Positions 17,119-29,533 of a DNA stretch of 64,000 nucleotides are shown here, piece by piece. The stretch spans positions 1 through 64,000 of the forward strand of contig NZ_VFUA01000016.1 in NCBI RefSeq assembly GCF_006440735.1, in the 5' to 3' direction. A program made the translations under genes and the position numbers. The notes below the pieces were generated by a model. It was not told where the DNA came from, searched no databases, and saw nothing but the letters and a program-made list of their open reading frames with translations. The stretch is from Mesorhizobium sp. B2-7-1. GTDB taxonomy: Bacteria > Pseudomonadota > Alphaproteobacteria > Rhizobiales > Rhizobiaceae. Each line of letters opens with the position of its first letter. Position 1 is the first letter of the stretch.

Positions 17119-18068
17119 GACCTGGCTCCAGCCGTTGGTTGCGGCGAAAGCGACTTCAGATAGGCAAGCAGCATCTGCAGTTCGCCTTCGTCGATGAGGC
17201 CGTCGAAGCTCGGCATGATCGGTTCGTAGCCGGCGGCGATTTCCTTCTTCGGGTTGAGGATGGAGTCGCGCAGGTAACGCTCGTCGGCGATGACCGTCTG
17301 TTGATTGTCGAGCGCCACCGGTCGACCGAAGATGCCGTCAAGCGACGGCGCCCTGACCTTGCTGCTTGCACCATGGCACCCGGAGCAGCCCAGCGCGCGA
17401 AACAATTTCTCGCCGCTTGCGGCAAGCGTCTCGCCTTCGCCCTGACTGTTCAGCCAAGCGGCATACTGCTCGGGCGCCATTGCGGTCACCCAGCCGCCCA
17501 TTTCGGAGTGCTGCGTGCCGCAATACTGGGCGCAGAACAGGTGATAGCGGCCGGGCTCGGTGGCGATGAACCAGATATGCGTGGTGCGGCCCGGTACCGC
17601 GTCCTGCTTGATGCGGAACGCCGGCACGTAGAAGGAGTGGATGACGTCCTGCGCGGCAAGCGACACCACGACCGCCTTGCCGACGGGGACATGCAATTCG
17701 TTGATCTCACGCTGGCCGCCCGGCTGCCTGAACTCCCACATCCACTGCTTGCCAAGGCCGCTGATCTCGAGCGCGTCGGCCGGTGGATGGTCGCGGCGAA
17801 CGAAAAGGGTCGCGCCCCAGCCGAAGAAGATGAAGGCAATGACCAGGCTGGCGATCGTCCAGCTCATCTCAAGCGGCAGACTTCGGGAACGCTTGCCTGT
17901 TCGATCCGCTTTGGAGCCGACCCTATATTTCACAGCGTAGCCGACGACGAGACCGGTGAGCGCCAGCCCGAGAACGACTGAGAAAGCGAGCAGCGTGTAG
18001 AACAGCGCGTCGACCTGGCCGGCTTCGGAGGAAGCCTCCTGGGGGAAGAAGGGGATGCCGAAGCTCAC
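17115..18068 (-). CDS. ctaC: Cytochrome c oxidase subunit II with fused cytochrome c (caa3 type)
   Basis: The 317-aa protein has two N-terminal membrane helices ([20 protein letters not shown] and [20 protein letters not shown]), a periplasmic CuA cupredoxin domain with [13 protein letters not shown], and a C-terminal class I cytochrome c ([11 protein letters not shown] for heme attachment, [11 protein letters not shown] for the Met ligand). The fused cytochrome defines a caa3 oxidase, which can accept electrons directly from a partner complex such as ACIII. The overlap with ctaD and the SCO gene is ATGA on both sides. Confidence 0.93.
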   Translation of the reverse strand: MSFGIPFFPQEASSEAGQVDALFYTLLAFSVVLGLALTGLVVGYAVKYRVGSKADRTGKRSRSLPLEMSWTIASLVIAFIFFGWGATLFVRRDHPPADALEISGLGKQWMWEFRQPGGQREINELHVPVGKAVVVSLAAQDVIHSFYVPAFRIKQDAVPGRTTHIWFIATEPGRYHLFCAQYCGTQHSEMGGWVTAMAPEQYAAWLNSQGEGETLAASGEKLFRALGCSGCHGASSKVRAPSLDGIFGRPVALDNQQTVIADERYLRDSILNPKKEIAAGYEPIMPSFDGLIDEGELQMLLAYLKSLSPQPTAGARS

Positions 18069-18817
18069 CTAGCCCTCCCCCAGCTTTGCCAGAGCACCGT
18101 CGCGCCGAGACCGAACAGCGTTGCCAGACTCGCCACTTTCAGTGCCGCCCAGATCGCTGGGGTGTATTGGCCTTTCGAATTGTCGAAGCCAGCACAGAGC
18201 AGGAAGACGTGATCGGCAATCGATCCGAGCCTGTTCTCCGACGCCTCGACCAGCGCAAGCTCGAGATCGCGCGGCGCGAAGGTCAGCGCCGGCAGTACCT
18301 GTGAAATTCGGCCCGACGGTGTGAGCGCAATGACGGCGATCGGATGGACGAACTGATCGATACCTTTGCGCCGGTCGAACGTGATGCCGGCTTCATTGGC
18401 GAGCGCCGCACCGGCGCCATCGCTGCTCGTCAGGAACCGCCAGGCGGACTGGCCTGCCGGACCGGCTGCGGAAGCGATTTCGGCTTGCGCCGCGGCTGCG
18501 TCGGCCGGTGTCTCCTCGGGATCGATCGAGATGAACAGCGCGCGGTAATCTGCCGGGCGAAGCGATGTTTTCTTCAGGTCGGAGGCAACGGCCTGCTGGG
18601 TGACGCCGCATAGGTTCGGGCATTTGTCGTAACCGAAGACGACCAGCGCCGGATGGCCGTCCAGCGTTTCGCCAAGCGGCCGCTTCTGGCCGCTGGCGTC
18701 GACCAGTTCGCGGTCCAGCCTTAATTGCGCGCCGAGCTTCGGATCGAATGTCGGTCGCTCGGCGGCAGGGGCCGCGCCGGCGACGAACAGACAAAGAGCG
18801 GCTAATAAGCTTCTCAT
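18065..18817 (-). CDS. SCO1/SenC-family copper chaperone with C-terminal membrane segment
   Basis: The 250-aa protein starts MRSLLAALCLFVAGAAPAAE (signal peptide), followed by a thioredoxin-like SCO domain. The copper-binding motif is GYDKCPNLCGVTQ (C-x-x-x-C, where SCO proteins usually have TxCPxxC), and the distal His is in IDQFVHPIAV. A hydrophobic stretch ends the protein (IWAALKVASLATLFGLGATVLW). It should metallate the CuA site of the neighbouring subunit II. ATG 18817 overlaps the upstream TGA (ATGA), which fixes the start despite an open frame to 19126. Confidence 0.87.
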   Translation of the reverse strand: MRSLLAALCLFVAGAAPAAERPTFDPKLGAQLRLDRELVDASGQKRPLGETLDGHPALVVFGYDKCPNLCGVTQQAVASDLKKTSLRPADYRALFISIDPEETPADAAAAQAEIASAAGPAGQSAWRFLTSSDGAGAALANEAGITFDRRKGIDQFVHPIAVIALTPSGRISQVLPALTFAPRDLELALVEASENRLGSIADHVFLLCAGFDNSKGQYTPAIWAALKVASLATLFGLGATVLWQSWGRAR

Positions 18818-19260
18818 CGCTCTGTCCCGCTTTGCTGTCGGCAAGTCTGGGCCTGCGGAGCGCGGGGAGCGGCCGCTGCGACCAGGGCGCAGCCATCGGC
18901 ACCAGCCGTTGCGGATCGCTGCTGCGACCAATCCGGCAGCCCGTTGCTGACTATTGCCCGCATGGCGTCGTCGATCGGAATGCGAGCAATCCCGGCATTG
19001 CGGTCGACCCAGCCGAGTATTTTCAGCTGTCGGTCCTCCTCGGCGCGGAAATTGACAAGATCCTGCCTTGGCGCGGTCTGCAAGTCTGGAGCTTCCGGGC
19101 TGACGTTCGCGGGCTGCGGCAGCCACCTCGGTGTGGTGTTGAAGGCGAGCTTCATGCCAATCGCGGCCAAGACGAGAAACACCAACAGCCCGCCACCGAA
19201 AGCAAGCAGCATCCGCAGCTGGACATCGCGCGTCTCGGGATGGCGATGCGCCTTAGCCAT
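18814..19260 (-). CDS. Conserved membrane-anchored protein of ACIII/caa3 operons
   Basis: The 148-aa protein starts MAKAHRHPETRDVQLRMLLA, has one helix (MLLAFGGGLLVFLVLAAIGM), then a periplasmic part containing RQLKILGWVDRNAGIARIPI followed by DDAMRAIVSNGLP. The GWVDR...RIPIDxAM pattern is seen in small proteins encoded beside alternative complex III and caa3 oxidases in other bacteria, where it may aid assembly. Function is not established. It overlaps actF by 8 nt and the SCO gene by ATGA. Confidence 0.75.
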   Translation of the reverse strand: MAKAHRHPETRDVQLRMLLAFGGGLLVFLVLAAIGMKLAFNTTPRWLPQPANVSPEAPDLQTAPRQDLVNFRAEEDRQLKILGWVDRNAGIARIPIDDAMRAIVSNGLPDWSQQRSATAGADGCALVAAAAPRAPQAQTCRQQSGTER

Positions 19261-20365
19261 GGGCGACCTCCCGCTTCCACCAGACGAGCCTGTCCGGCCG
19301 GCGGAGCAGGAAAAGGAACAGGGCGAGCCACAGCCCACCCAATCCAATCCAGGCGACAGCATCATGCCACAGTGCCAGCAGACCGCCGGAAAGGAGTGGC
19401 GGGCGGATGCGCCAGAACACATCGACGAAATGGCTTGCCAGGACCAAACCCGTCAGCCAGATCAGGCCGTCATGGCTGCGCTTGAGCGGTCGGCTGAGCG
19501 AGCCTGCAATCGCGGCCACCTGCAAGGCAATCAGCAGCCATAGCAGATACTGCCAGCCTCCCGTCGCGCGAATGATGTACCACCCGATCTCGTCGGGCAG
19601 GTCGCCGCCCCAGACAACGATCCACTGCATGAATATGAGGTAGATCCAGGTCAGCAGGAATCCGAGCTGCATGTTGGCAAGGTCTTCGCTAAGCGCGGCA
19701 TCTTCCTCGCCGCCGGGCATGACCTCCACGGCCCGCCTCGCCGCCAGCACGAGGATCGCCAGGCCGAAAGCTCCGACGACTTCGGCGGATGCCTCACAAA
19801 GCGCGTAGATGGTCGAGGTGAATTCCGGCTGGATCGAAAGCATCCAGTCGATGGCGAAGACGCTGACGGCAAGCGCGTGGAGGATTAGGCCAAGAGCATA
19901 TTTCCTCCCGTTGCCAGCCTTCCCGGAACCCTCTGAAGTCGAGCCGAGCACCACCCAAGTGAGAACGAGCCAGATCGCCGCGCAGACAGCGAAGCGCAGC
20001 AGGAAGAACGGCACGTTGAGATAGGCAAGCTTCTCTCGAACCTTCTCGGACACCGTCGTGGGATCGGCGCCGGCCCATGGGAAGATCAAGTCGAGTCCCA
20101 TCAGCACCGGTAGCAGCAAGATGAGCGCAAACGGCAGCAGCGCGGTCATGATCCGCAACGGCTGGCGGACCGCCTCGCCCCAGCGCCCGCCGGTCAGCCC
20201 ATGCACCATCAATATGGTCAGTGCGCCGAGCGGCAGGCTGAGGGCGAAGAGAGCTGCGGCCAACCAGGCGCCCAGCATCGCTCTGGCATCGAGCGATGCG
20301 CCAAGAGCGCAGAAGACAAGACCCGCGATGCCGACGGCCACAAGACACTGCTCGCGGCGGCTCAT
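19253..20365 (-). CDS. actF: Alternative Complex III subunit ActF
   Basis: The 370-aa integral membrane protein has about ten hydrophobic helices and no cofactor motifs (MSRREQCLVAVGIAGLVFCA..., LALFLFLLRRPDRLVWWKRE). Sequence features such as GADPTTVSEKVREKLAYLN and FAIDWMLSIQPEFTSTIYAL, together with the position after actE, identify it as ActF, the second large quinol-side membrane subunit, related to ActC by topology. It overlaps actE by ATGA. Confidence 0.88.
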   Translation of the reverse strand: MSRREQCLVAVGIAGLVFCALGASLDARAMLGAWLAAALFALSLPLGALTILMVHGLTGGRWGEAVRQPLRIMTALLPFALILLLPVLMGLDLIFPWAGADPTTVSEKVREKLAYLNVPFFLLRFAVCAAIWLVLTWVVLGSTSEGSGKAGNGRKYALGLILHALAVSVFAIDWMLSIQPEFTSTIYALCEASAEVVGAFGLAILVLAARRAVEVMPGGEEDAALSEDLANMQLGFLLTWIYLIFMQWIVVWGGDLPDEIGWYIIRATGGWQYLLWLLIALQVAAIAGSLSRPLKRSHDGLIWLTGLVLASHFVDVFWRIRPPLLSGGLLALWHDAVAWIGLGGLWLALFLFLLRRPDRLVWWKREVAHG

Positions 20366-20904
20366 GGCGATGCCTCCGCTTCGAGCCGCGTGCGCAGCGC
20401 TTGCGGAAGTTTAACGACTGGAGCGTCGCGCGAATATTGCAGCGCGCGGATATAAGCCACGATCGCCCAGCGGTCCTTTGGCGGCACGCGTGCGGCATAG
20501 GAGTACATGGCGCCATAGCCGTTGGTGATGACGTCGTAGAAGTGCCGGTCCGAGGCTCTACGCAGCGCATCCTGATGGTAGCTCGGCGGGGCCGGGAAGC
20601 CGCGCTGGACAATCATGCCGTGGCCGTCGCCGGTGCGGCCGTGACAGGGCGAGCAGAAGATATCGAAACGCTGCTGGCCGCGCTGCAGCAGCTCGATCGT
20701 GATCGGATAGGGGATCTTGTCCGGGACAGGCGAAAGATCGGCGTCGCGCGTGACGGTGCCCGTCACCGGCGTGCGTGCCGACATGCCGTCGGCGAACTGG
20801 TTGCTCGCGTCCAGCGGATCGTAGCGCGGCTGGTCCTCCATGTCCTGCCGGCAGCCGGCGATGGCCAGCGCGCCGAGCATGAGCGTGAGGCGCAGGCCGC
20901 TCAT
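20362..20904 (-). CDS. actE: Alternative Complex III subunit ActE, monoheme cytochrome c lipoprotein
   Basis: The 180-aa protein has a lipoprotein signal (LMLGALAIAGC, lipobox Cys near residue 18), then a class I cytochrome c domain with FCSPCHGRTGDGHGMI (CxxCH) and a Met-containing loop near GYGAMYSYAARVP. DRWAIVAYIRALQ is the typical C-terminal helix. In ACIII this subunit relays electrons from the multiheme/Fe-S part to the oxidase. Start 20904 overlaps the actD stop by ATGA. Confidence 0.92.
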   Translation of the reverse strand: MSGLRLTLMLGALAIAGCRQDMEDQPRYDPLDASNQFADGMSARTPVTGTVTRDADLSPVPDKIPYPITIELLQRGQQRFDIFCSPCHGRTGDGHGMIVQRGFPAPPSYHQDALRRASDRHFYDVITNGYGAMYSYAARVPPKDRWAIVAYIRALQYSRDAPVVKLPQALRTRLEAEASP

Positions 20905-21428
20905 GCTTTGATCTCCTCGACCGTTTCGGCACCCAGCCGCGTCAGCTGGCCCCGGGTCACGCCCTTGCGGTATCGCGGGTCGGCCGCCTCTATCAGCAGA
21001 TAGAACTTGCCGCCGCGCGCGTAGCTGAAGCTCTCGGCGTTGAAGACCGGATGATAGTAGCGGGGCAGCCCGTTGGCCGCCAGCACGCCCAGAAAGCCGG
21101 CGAAGGCGGCGCCGAGGATGCCGGCTTCGAAGGCGATGACGACGAAAGGCGGCCAGGAATGCAGCGGTCGCCCGCCGACATTGATGGGATAATCGACTTC
21201 GACGGAATACCAAATCAGAGCATAAACGAGAGCCGCGCCGGCAATACCGCCGGCGAGCACGACCCAAGGCAGGCGTGTCTTCGGGATCTCCAGTATCCCG
21301 TCCAGTTCCTTCATCGGAAACGGCGAGAACGCATCTATGCGACGATAGCCGCGCTGGCGCATGCCACGCGCCGCCTCAACGAGCGCTTCGGGATCGGCAA
21401 ACACAGCCATGAGACCGTAGAGACTCAT
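20901..21428 (-). CDS. actD: Alternative Complex III subunit ActD (DUF3341)
   Basis: The 175-aa protein has MSLYGLMAVFADPEALVEAA, then YRRIDAFSPFPMKELDGIL, the DUF3341/ActD signature, followed by two membrane helices (LPWVVLAGGIAGAALVYALI and PFVVIAFEAGILGAAFAGFL). ActD is a small membrane subunit thought to contribute to proton transfer or packing. Start 21428 overlaps the actC stop by ATGA, and the longer open frame to 21710 is rejected. Confidence 0.92.
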   Translation of the reverse strand: MSLYGLMAVFADPEALVEAARGMRQRGYRRIDAFSPFPMKELDGILEIPKTRLPWVVLAGGIAGAALVYALIWYSVEVDYPINVGGRPLHSWPPFVVIAFEAGILGAAFAGFLGVLAANGLPRYYHPVFNAESFSYARGGKFYLLIEAADPRYRKGVTRGQLTRLGAETVEEIKA

Positions 21429-22775
21429 TTGAGCTTGCCCTCTTCCTCGGCCAGTTCCTCGACCTCGAAGATGGTGATCGCCGGCAGGATGCGGATGAAC
21501 AGGAATACCAGCGCGAAGAAAGTGCCGACCGAGCCGAACAGGATGCCGAAATCGAGCCAGGTCAGCGACTGCTGGCCCCAGGCCGACGGCAGGTAATCGC
21601 GGCTCGGCCCGGTCACGACGATAATGTAGCGCTCGATCCACATGCCGACGTTGATGGCAATGGCGATCGCGAACAAAAGCGGCATGTTGCGCCGGACGCG
21701 CGTGAACCACAGAAGCTGCAGGACGCCGCAGTTGAGACTGAGCATCGTCCAGAACATCGGCGCGTACGGGCCGATGGCGCGTTGCACCATCATGGCGCGT
21801 TCGTAAGGCTCACCGGAATACCAGGCGAAGAACGCCTCCGAGACATAGCCATAGGCAACGACCATACCGGCGGCGATCATAAGCTTGGCGGCGTTGTCCA
21901 TGTGCCTGAGCGTGATCAGGTCTTCGACGGAAAAAGCCCAGCGCAGCGGGATGGCGATAGTGAGCACCATGGCGAAGCCCGAGAGCAGCGCGCCGGCGAC
22001 AAAATAGGGCGGGAAGATCGTCGAGTGGTAGCCGGGCGTGATGGCGAAGGTGAAGTCGAGCGAGACGATCGAATGCACCGAGACGACCAGCGGCGTCGCA
22101 AGCGCCGCGAGCAGGAAATAGACGACCTGGTAGCGCGCCCAATGGTGGGCCGAGCCGCGCCAGCCAAGCGCCAATATGCCGTAAAAGAGCTGCGCCGGCC
22201 GTGATCTGGCGCGGTCGCGCAGCACCGCGAGGTCGGGCAGAAGCCCCATGTACCAGAACAGCAGCGATACGGTCGCATAAGTCGCGATCGCCGCGAAATC
22301 CCAAACCAGCGGGCTGCGCCATTGCGGCCAGTGCATATGCACGTTGGGCAGCGGCAGCAGCCAGTAGAAGAACCATGGCCGGCCGAGATGCAGGATCGGG
22401 AACAGCCCGGCCATGGCGACCGCAAACAGCGTCATCGCCTCGGCGAAACGGTTGATCGAGGCGCGCCATGGCTGGCGCAGCAGCAATAGCACCGCCGAGA
22501 TGAGAGTGCCGGCGTGGCCGATACCGATCCACCAGACGAAATTGGAGATCATCGTGCCCCAGACCACCGGCATGTTGATGCCATATGCGCCCACGCCGAC
22601 GGCGATAAGGTAGGTGATCGAATAGAGCAGCAGCAAAACCAGCAGGAAGCAAAGGAAGAACGCGGTCCAGAAATGCCGCGGCAGGCGGCCGTTGAGCACG
22701 ATCGAGCCGATGCGCCCGCTGATCTCGGGAAAATCGTGGCGACCGCGCAAAACGACCGGACTGTTTGCGCTGGTG

Positions 22776-22783
<8 letters not shown>
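21425..22783 (-). CDS. actC: Alternative Complex III subunit ActC (NrfD/PsrC family)
   Basis: The roughly 452-aa polytopic protein has about ten helices and NrfD-family features: NFVWWIGIGHAGTLISAVLL, MTLFAVAMAGLFPILHLGRP and WYSGEPYERAMM. ActC binds the menaquinol/quinol substrate and sits under the Fe-S subunit. The start MADTSANS at 22783 overlaps the actB stop by 8 nt; an alternative ATG lies at 22807. It is followed by actD with an ATGA overlap. Confidence 0.93.
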
Positions 22784-25734
<2,951 letters not shown>

Positions 25735-25751
<17 letters not shown>

Positions 25752-26391
25752 AGCAATCCGTCATCGTCTCGGGATGGATGTCGAGCATGCCGATCAGCTG
25801 TCGCCTGATCTCGGCGATGTCCTCAGGCGGTTGCCAATGCATCAGGAACACGTCCCGCGGCGGACGCAGATTAGGCCCGGGATTGCGATGACAGCCGAGG
25901 CACCATTCCATGCTCAGCGTATGCGCTCGCCTGGTCAGCGGCATCTGGTCGATCTCGCCATGGCAGGTCTCGCAGGCGACACCTTTGTTGATATGGATCG
26001 CGTGGTTGAAGAAAACGAAATCGGGCACGCTGTTGACGCGCTGCCATTCGATCGGCTTGCCGCTGGCAAGACTCGCACGCACCGGCGCCAGCATATTGGC
26101 ATTGGTGAAAAGCTGCGAATGGCAGGTCATGCAGACTTCGGTGGCCGGCAGACCTGCCGAAGGCGAGGTTTCGACGCCGCTGTGGCAATAGCGGCAGTCG
26201 ATGCCGAGCTGGCCGGCATGGTGCTTGTGGCTGAACGGCACCGGCTGCCCCAATGGCTCACCTACTCCCGTTACCAAGTCCGAACGGGGCAGGATTATCC
26301 CGATCGCGGCGGCGATCAGCAGAGCGGCACAACTTCCCCAGATGACAAAGCGCGCAACGCCATTGGCGTTTTTCGAGAAGATCTGCGGCAT
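25735..26391 (-). CDS. actA: Alternative Complex III subunit ActA, pentaheme cytochrome c
   Basis: The 218-aa protein starts MPQIFSKNANGVARFVIWGS, a form typical of ActA, and has one N-terminal helix (FVIWGSCAALLIAAAIGIIL) and five CxxCH heme sites: CRYCH, CMTCH, CETCH, CLGCH and CYVCH, with additional His ligands (FSHKHHAG, FNHAIHINKG). It is the first gene of the ACIII-caa3 operon. A GTG at 26454 in the same frame is possible, but it lacks a ribosome site and would lie upstream of the EcfG-type -10. Confidence 0.92.
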
Positions 26392-26437
26392 CCCCTCGCC
26401 GATTCTGCTGAAGGCAAACTCAGAGTTGACGACACCT

Positions 26438-26463
26438 AACGGTGCTTTCGCCACGAAGGTTCC
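26438..26463 (-). promoter_or_regulatory. Possible EcfG-type promoter of the ACIII-caa3 operon
   Basis: Plus-strand AACG (26438-26441), 17 bases, GTTCC (26459-26463), i.e. GGAAC-N17-CGTT on the minus strand. The -10 is the full CGTT, but spacing is one base longer than at the other sites in the window; both spacings are accepted for EcfG. It would start transcription about 40 nt before actA. Confidence 0.45.
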
Positions 26464-26587
26464 GAAGTCGCGAAAGGATCACAGAATGGTGACCGGCAGC
26501 GACGCCGGGGCTCGAATTTAATCCGCAACCACTGCTCGCTGCATGCGTTCGCCAGACATCACGATCTGTTTCACGCTGGAAAATGCC

Positions 26588-29044
26588 ATGACCGACGCCG
26601 CTGCAAACAACCCCTATCGTCCTCTGCGCCATCGCGGCGTCGCCTACTGGTGGAGAGCGCTGGTCGGCATCCTATTGGTCATTCTCGGCCTGCTGATCGG
26701 CGGCGGCGGCGCTTGGCTCATCGCGCTCGGCGGTTCCTGGTATTACCTGCCCGCCGGCATCGCATTGCTGCTCGCGGGCATTCTGCTGCTGGCAGGAAAC
26801 ATGGCCGGTGTCTGGCTTTACATCCTGACATGGCTCGCAACGGTTGCCTGGGCCTATTGGGAGGTCGGTCTCCACGGCTGGGCGCTGATGCCGCGCGTCT
26901 TGGCTCCCACGATTATCCTCATCTTCGTCCTGCTTGCCGTTCCGGCCTTCCGCGACATCGGCAGCCGAGGCAGCAGGAACGCCGCCTATGTGACAAGCCT
27001 GCTGCTGCCGGTCATTGCACTGGGCGCGTTCGGCTTCTTGCACATGAATGCCTTGGCGCAGTCACAACCGGCGCAACCGCCGGCGCCCGCCGCGCAGTCC
27101 GCGCCGAACGGCGTGGCGGCGTCGCAGGACGCCGCGATCCATCAGGTCGGCAACGACTGGCCGGTCTATGGGGGTTCGGAACTTGCAACGCGCTATTCAC
27201 CGCTCAACCAAGTCACAGCGTCCAACGTTTCGAAGCTGACGCGCGTCTGGTCTTTCCATACCGGCGACATGCCGAGCAAGGCAGCCAAGGATATGTATTC
27301 GCCCGAGAACACGCCGCTCGAGATCGGCGGCCATCTATATGCGTGCTCGGCCAAGAACATCCTGATCTCGGCCGATGCCAAGACCGGCAAGGAAGAGTGG
27401 CGTTACGATCCGAAGGTTTCCGACAAGGCTATCCCGTACGGAGCAAGCTGCCGCGGCGTTGCCTATTTCGCGGTGCCGGGTGCCGGCGCCGATCAAGCCT
27501 GCGCCACCAGGATCATCGTAGGGACCCTCGATGCTCGACTGATCGCGGTGGACGCCAAGACAGGCAAGCCCTGCGCCGATTTCGGCCAGCAAGGCAGTGT
27601 AGACCTTACGGAGGGCATCGGTGAAACGGTCCCGGGCTGGTACTCGGTCACCGCGCCGCCAACGATCGTGCGCGGCATCGCCGTGGTGGGCGCTCAGGTC
27701 AAGGACGGACAGGCCGAGGACGCGCCGTCCGGGGTCATCCGAGGCTACGACGCCACAACCGGCAAGCTGGCCTGGGCCTGGGATATGGGGCATCCCGATC
27801 GAACCGGTGCGCCGCCCGCCGGGGACACCTACTCACGCGGCACGCCGAACATGTGGACCGTTGCTGCCGCCGATCCGCAGCTCGGCTATGTTTATGTGCC
27901 CCTCGGCAATGCCGCGGTCGACTATTACGGTGTCGACCGCAAGGATTTCGAGAACCAATACAACTCGTCGATCGTCGCCATCGACGTCACGACGGGCAAG
28001 CCGGTGTGGCATTTCCAGACGGTGCATCACGACCTTTGGGATTATGACCTCGGCTCGCAACCGACGCTGGTCGATTTCCCGACCGCGACCGGCAAGATCC
28101 CGGCCATCATCGTGCCGAGCAAGCAGGGCCAGATCTACGTGCTCGACCGTAAGACAGGCAAACCGCTCTTCCCGGTCGAGGAACGCAAGGTTCCTTCGGG
28201 CGGTGTCGAGCCGAACGAGCTCTCGAAGACCCAGCCCTATTCCGGCTATGCGCATCTCGACCAGCCGGCGCTGACCGAAAAGGACATGTGGGGCATGAGC
28301 CCCCTGGATCAGCTCTATTGCCGCATTCAATTCCATCGCGCGTATTATCAAGGCGAGTATACGCCACCTACGGTGAACCAGCCGTTCATCGAATACCCCG
28401 GCTATAACGGCGGCTCGGACTGGGGCAGCGTCGCCGTCGACACAGACAGCGGCGTACTTATCGCCAACTACAACGACATGCCCAACTACAACCAGCTCAT
28501 CCCGCGCGAGAAAGCGGATCAGATGGGCTTCAAGCCGATCGACAAAGGTGGCAGTTCGAAAAAAGCCAAGGACATCGGCGACCCGCAGTCTGGATCGCCA
28601 TACGCCATTGCCGTCAATGCGGGCTGGCGCCTGTCCACCGGCCTGCTCTGCTCGAAGCCGCCCTATGGCCACATCCGCGCCATCGACCTCAAGACCGGCA
28701 AGACCTTGTGGGACGAGCCTCTCGGCAGCGCCGACAACAACGGACCATTCGGCCTTCCGTCCATGCTGCCGCTCACCATCGGAACGCCGAACAATGGCGG
28801 TCCACTGGTGACCGCCGGCGGCCTGATCTTCATCGCCGCGACCACCGACAACAAGCTGCGCGCGATCGACATCAAGACCGGTAAGCAGGTGTGGCAGGCC
28901 GATCTACCCGCCGGTGGCCAGACGACGCCGATGACCTACGAGGTCGATGGCAGGCAATATATTGTCATCGCACCTGGCGGCCATCATTTCATGGAAACCA
29001 AGGTCGGCGACGAGGTTATAGCCTATGCCCTGCCTGCGGGCTGA
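26588..29044 (+). CDS. gcd: Membrane-bound PQQ-dependent glucose dehydrogenase
   Basis: The 818-aa protein has five N-terminal membrane helices (residues about 20-145, e.g. LVGILLVILGLLIGGGGAWL) followed by an eight-bladed PQQ propeller. Typical mGDH motifs are GNDWPVYGGSELATRYSPLN, NTPLEIGGHLYACSAKN, PYGASCRGVAYF, and VHHDLWDYDLGSQPTL, with W-type repeats DLKTGK...W. It oxidises glucose to gluconolactone in the periplasm and passes electrons to ubiquinone. ATG 26588 is chosen over 26543 because the leader MRSPDITICFTLEN is not family-like. It is divergent from actA. Confidence 0.9.
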   Translation: MTDAAANNPYRPLRHRGVAYWWRALVGILLVILGLLIGGGGAWLIALGGSWYYLPAGIALLLAGILLLAGNMAGVWLYILTWLATVAWAYWEVGLHGWALMPRVLAPTIILIFVLLAVPAFRDIGSRGSRNAAYVTSLLLPVIALGAFGFLHMNALAQSQPAQPPAPAAQSAPNGVAASQDAAIHQVGNDWPVYGGSELATRYSPLNQVTASNVSKLTRVWSFHTGDMPSKAAKDMYSPENTPLEIGGHLYACSAKNILISADAKTGKEEWRYDPKVSDKAIPYGASCRGVAYFAVPGAGADQACATRIIVGTLDARLIAVDAKTGKPCADFGQQGSVDLTEGIGETVPGWYSVTAPPTIVRGIAVVGAQVKDGQAEDAPSGVIRGYDATTGKLAWAWDMGHPDRTGAPPAGDTYSRGTPNMWTVAAADPQLGYVYVPLGNAAVDYYGVDRKDFENQYNSSIVAIDVTTGKPVWHFQTVHHDLWDYDLGSQPTLVDFPTATGKIPAIIVPSKQGQIYVLDRKTGKPLFPVEERKVPSGGVEPNELSKTQPYSGYAHLDQPALTEKDMWGMSPLDQLYCRIQFHRAYYQGEYTPPTVNQPFIEYPGYNGGSDWGSVAVDTDSGVLIANYNDMPNYNQLIPREKADQMGFKPIDKGGSSKKAKDIGDPQSGSPYAIAVNAGWRLSTGLLCSKPPYGHIRAIDLKTGKTLWDEPLGSADNNGPFGLPSMLPLTIGTPNNGGPLVTAGGLIFIAATTDNKLRAIDIKTGKQVWQADLPAGGQTTPMTYEVDGRQYIVIAPGGHHFMETKVGDEVIAYALPAG

Positions 29045-29062
29045 GTCTCCCGACCTGGCAAG

Positions 29063-29221
29063 CTATGAAACGTTGGTATGGCCGCCATCCGCTCCGGTCT
29101 CTGAACGATTCGCGTTGCGCGCTCGTGCGCTTCGGCGTCTGGCTATGGAGAACATCCAGATCAAGATCAGGATCACGGGAACGCCGGCAATGACCAGCAT
29201 CCATATGCCGATGTGAAACAT
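29063..29221 (-). CDS. 52-aa single-pass membrane peptide
   Basis: Minus-strand frame starting MFHIGIWMLVIAGVPVILIL, then IWMFSIARRRSARARN and a polar tail ending TNVS. One hydrophobic helix is followed by five Arg within ten residues, giving an N-out/C-in topology by the positive-inside rule. A perfect EcfG-type promoter (29298-29322) points into it with a leader of about 70 nt, so it is likely expressed although tiny and without a clear ribosome site. It converges on the gcd stop. Confidence 0.5.
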   Translation of the reverse strand: MFHIGIWMLVIAGVPVILILIWMFSIARRRSARARNANRSETGADGGHTNVS

Positions 29222-29297
29222 CAAGGTCTCTCTATCCTGGAACGCAGCTCACGGGCCAGGTGTGAAACCTGCACCGCCAGCCAAAGTAGTGCGGAAA

Positions 29298-29322
29298 AAC
29301 GGCTACAAACGGACAGAGTTCC
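29298..29322 (-). promoter_or_regulatory. EcfG-type promoter, full consensus
   Basis: Plus-strand AACG (29298-29301), 16 bases, GTTCC (29318-29322), i.e. GGAAC-N16-CGTT on the minus strand, a full match to the EcfG consensus. Its only downstream frame is the 52-aa membrane peptide. In the rest of the gap 29222-29533 no further gene is seen. Confidence 0.6.
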
Positions 29323-29533
29323 GCTGAAGCGAGCCATTGCCTCAGTTATCATTCCGGGCGATTGCCATGGCGAGCAGCATTGGCGACGATTTCATCGCTT
29401 GTGTTGTGTCCCCGTCGAAGCCGATGGGTGAGTTCCGTCCATGAAGCGGAGCCTTTAGGCCTTCGACGCGTTCTTCGGCATTCCGGGACTTTGCGCCTCA
29501 CGCATCGACGCAATGAGAACGAAAGCTACACCG

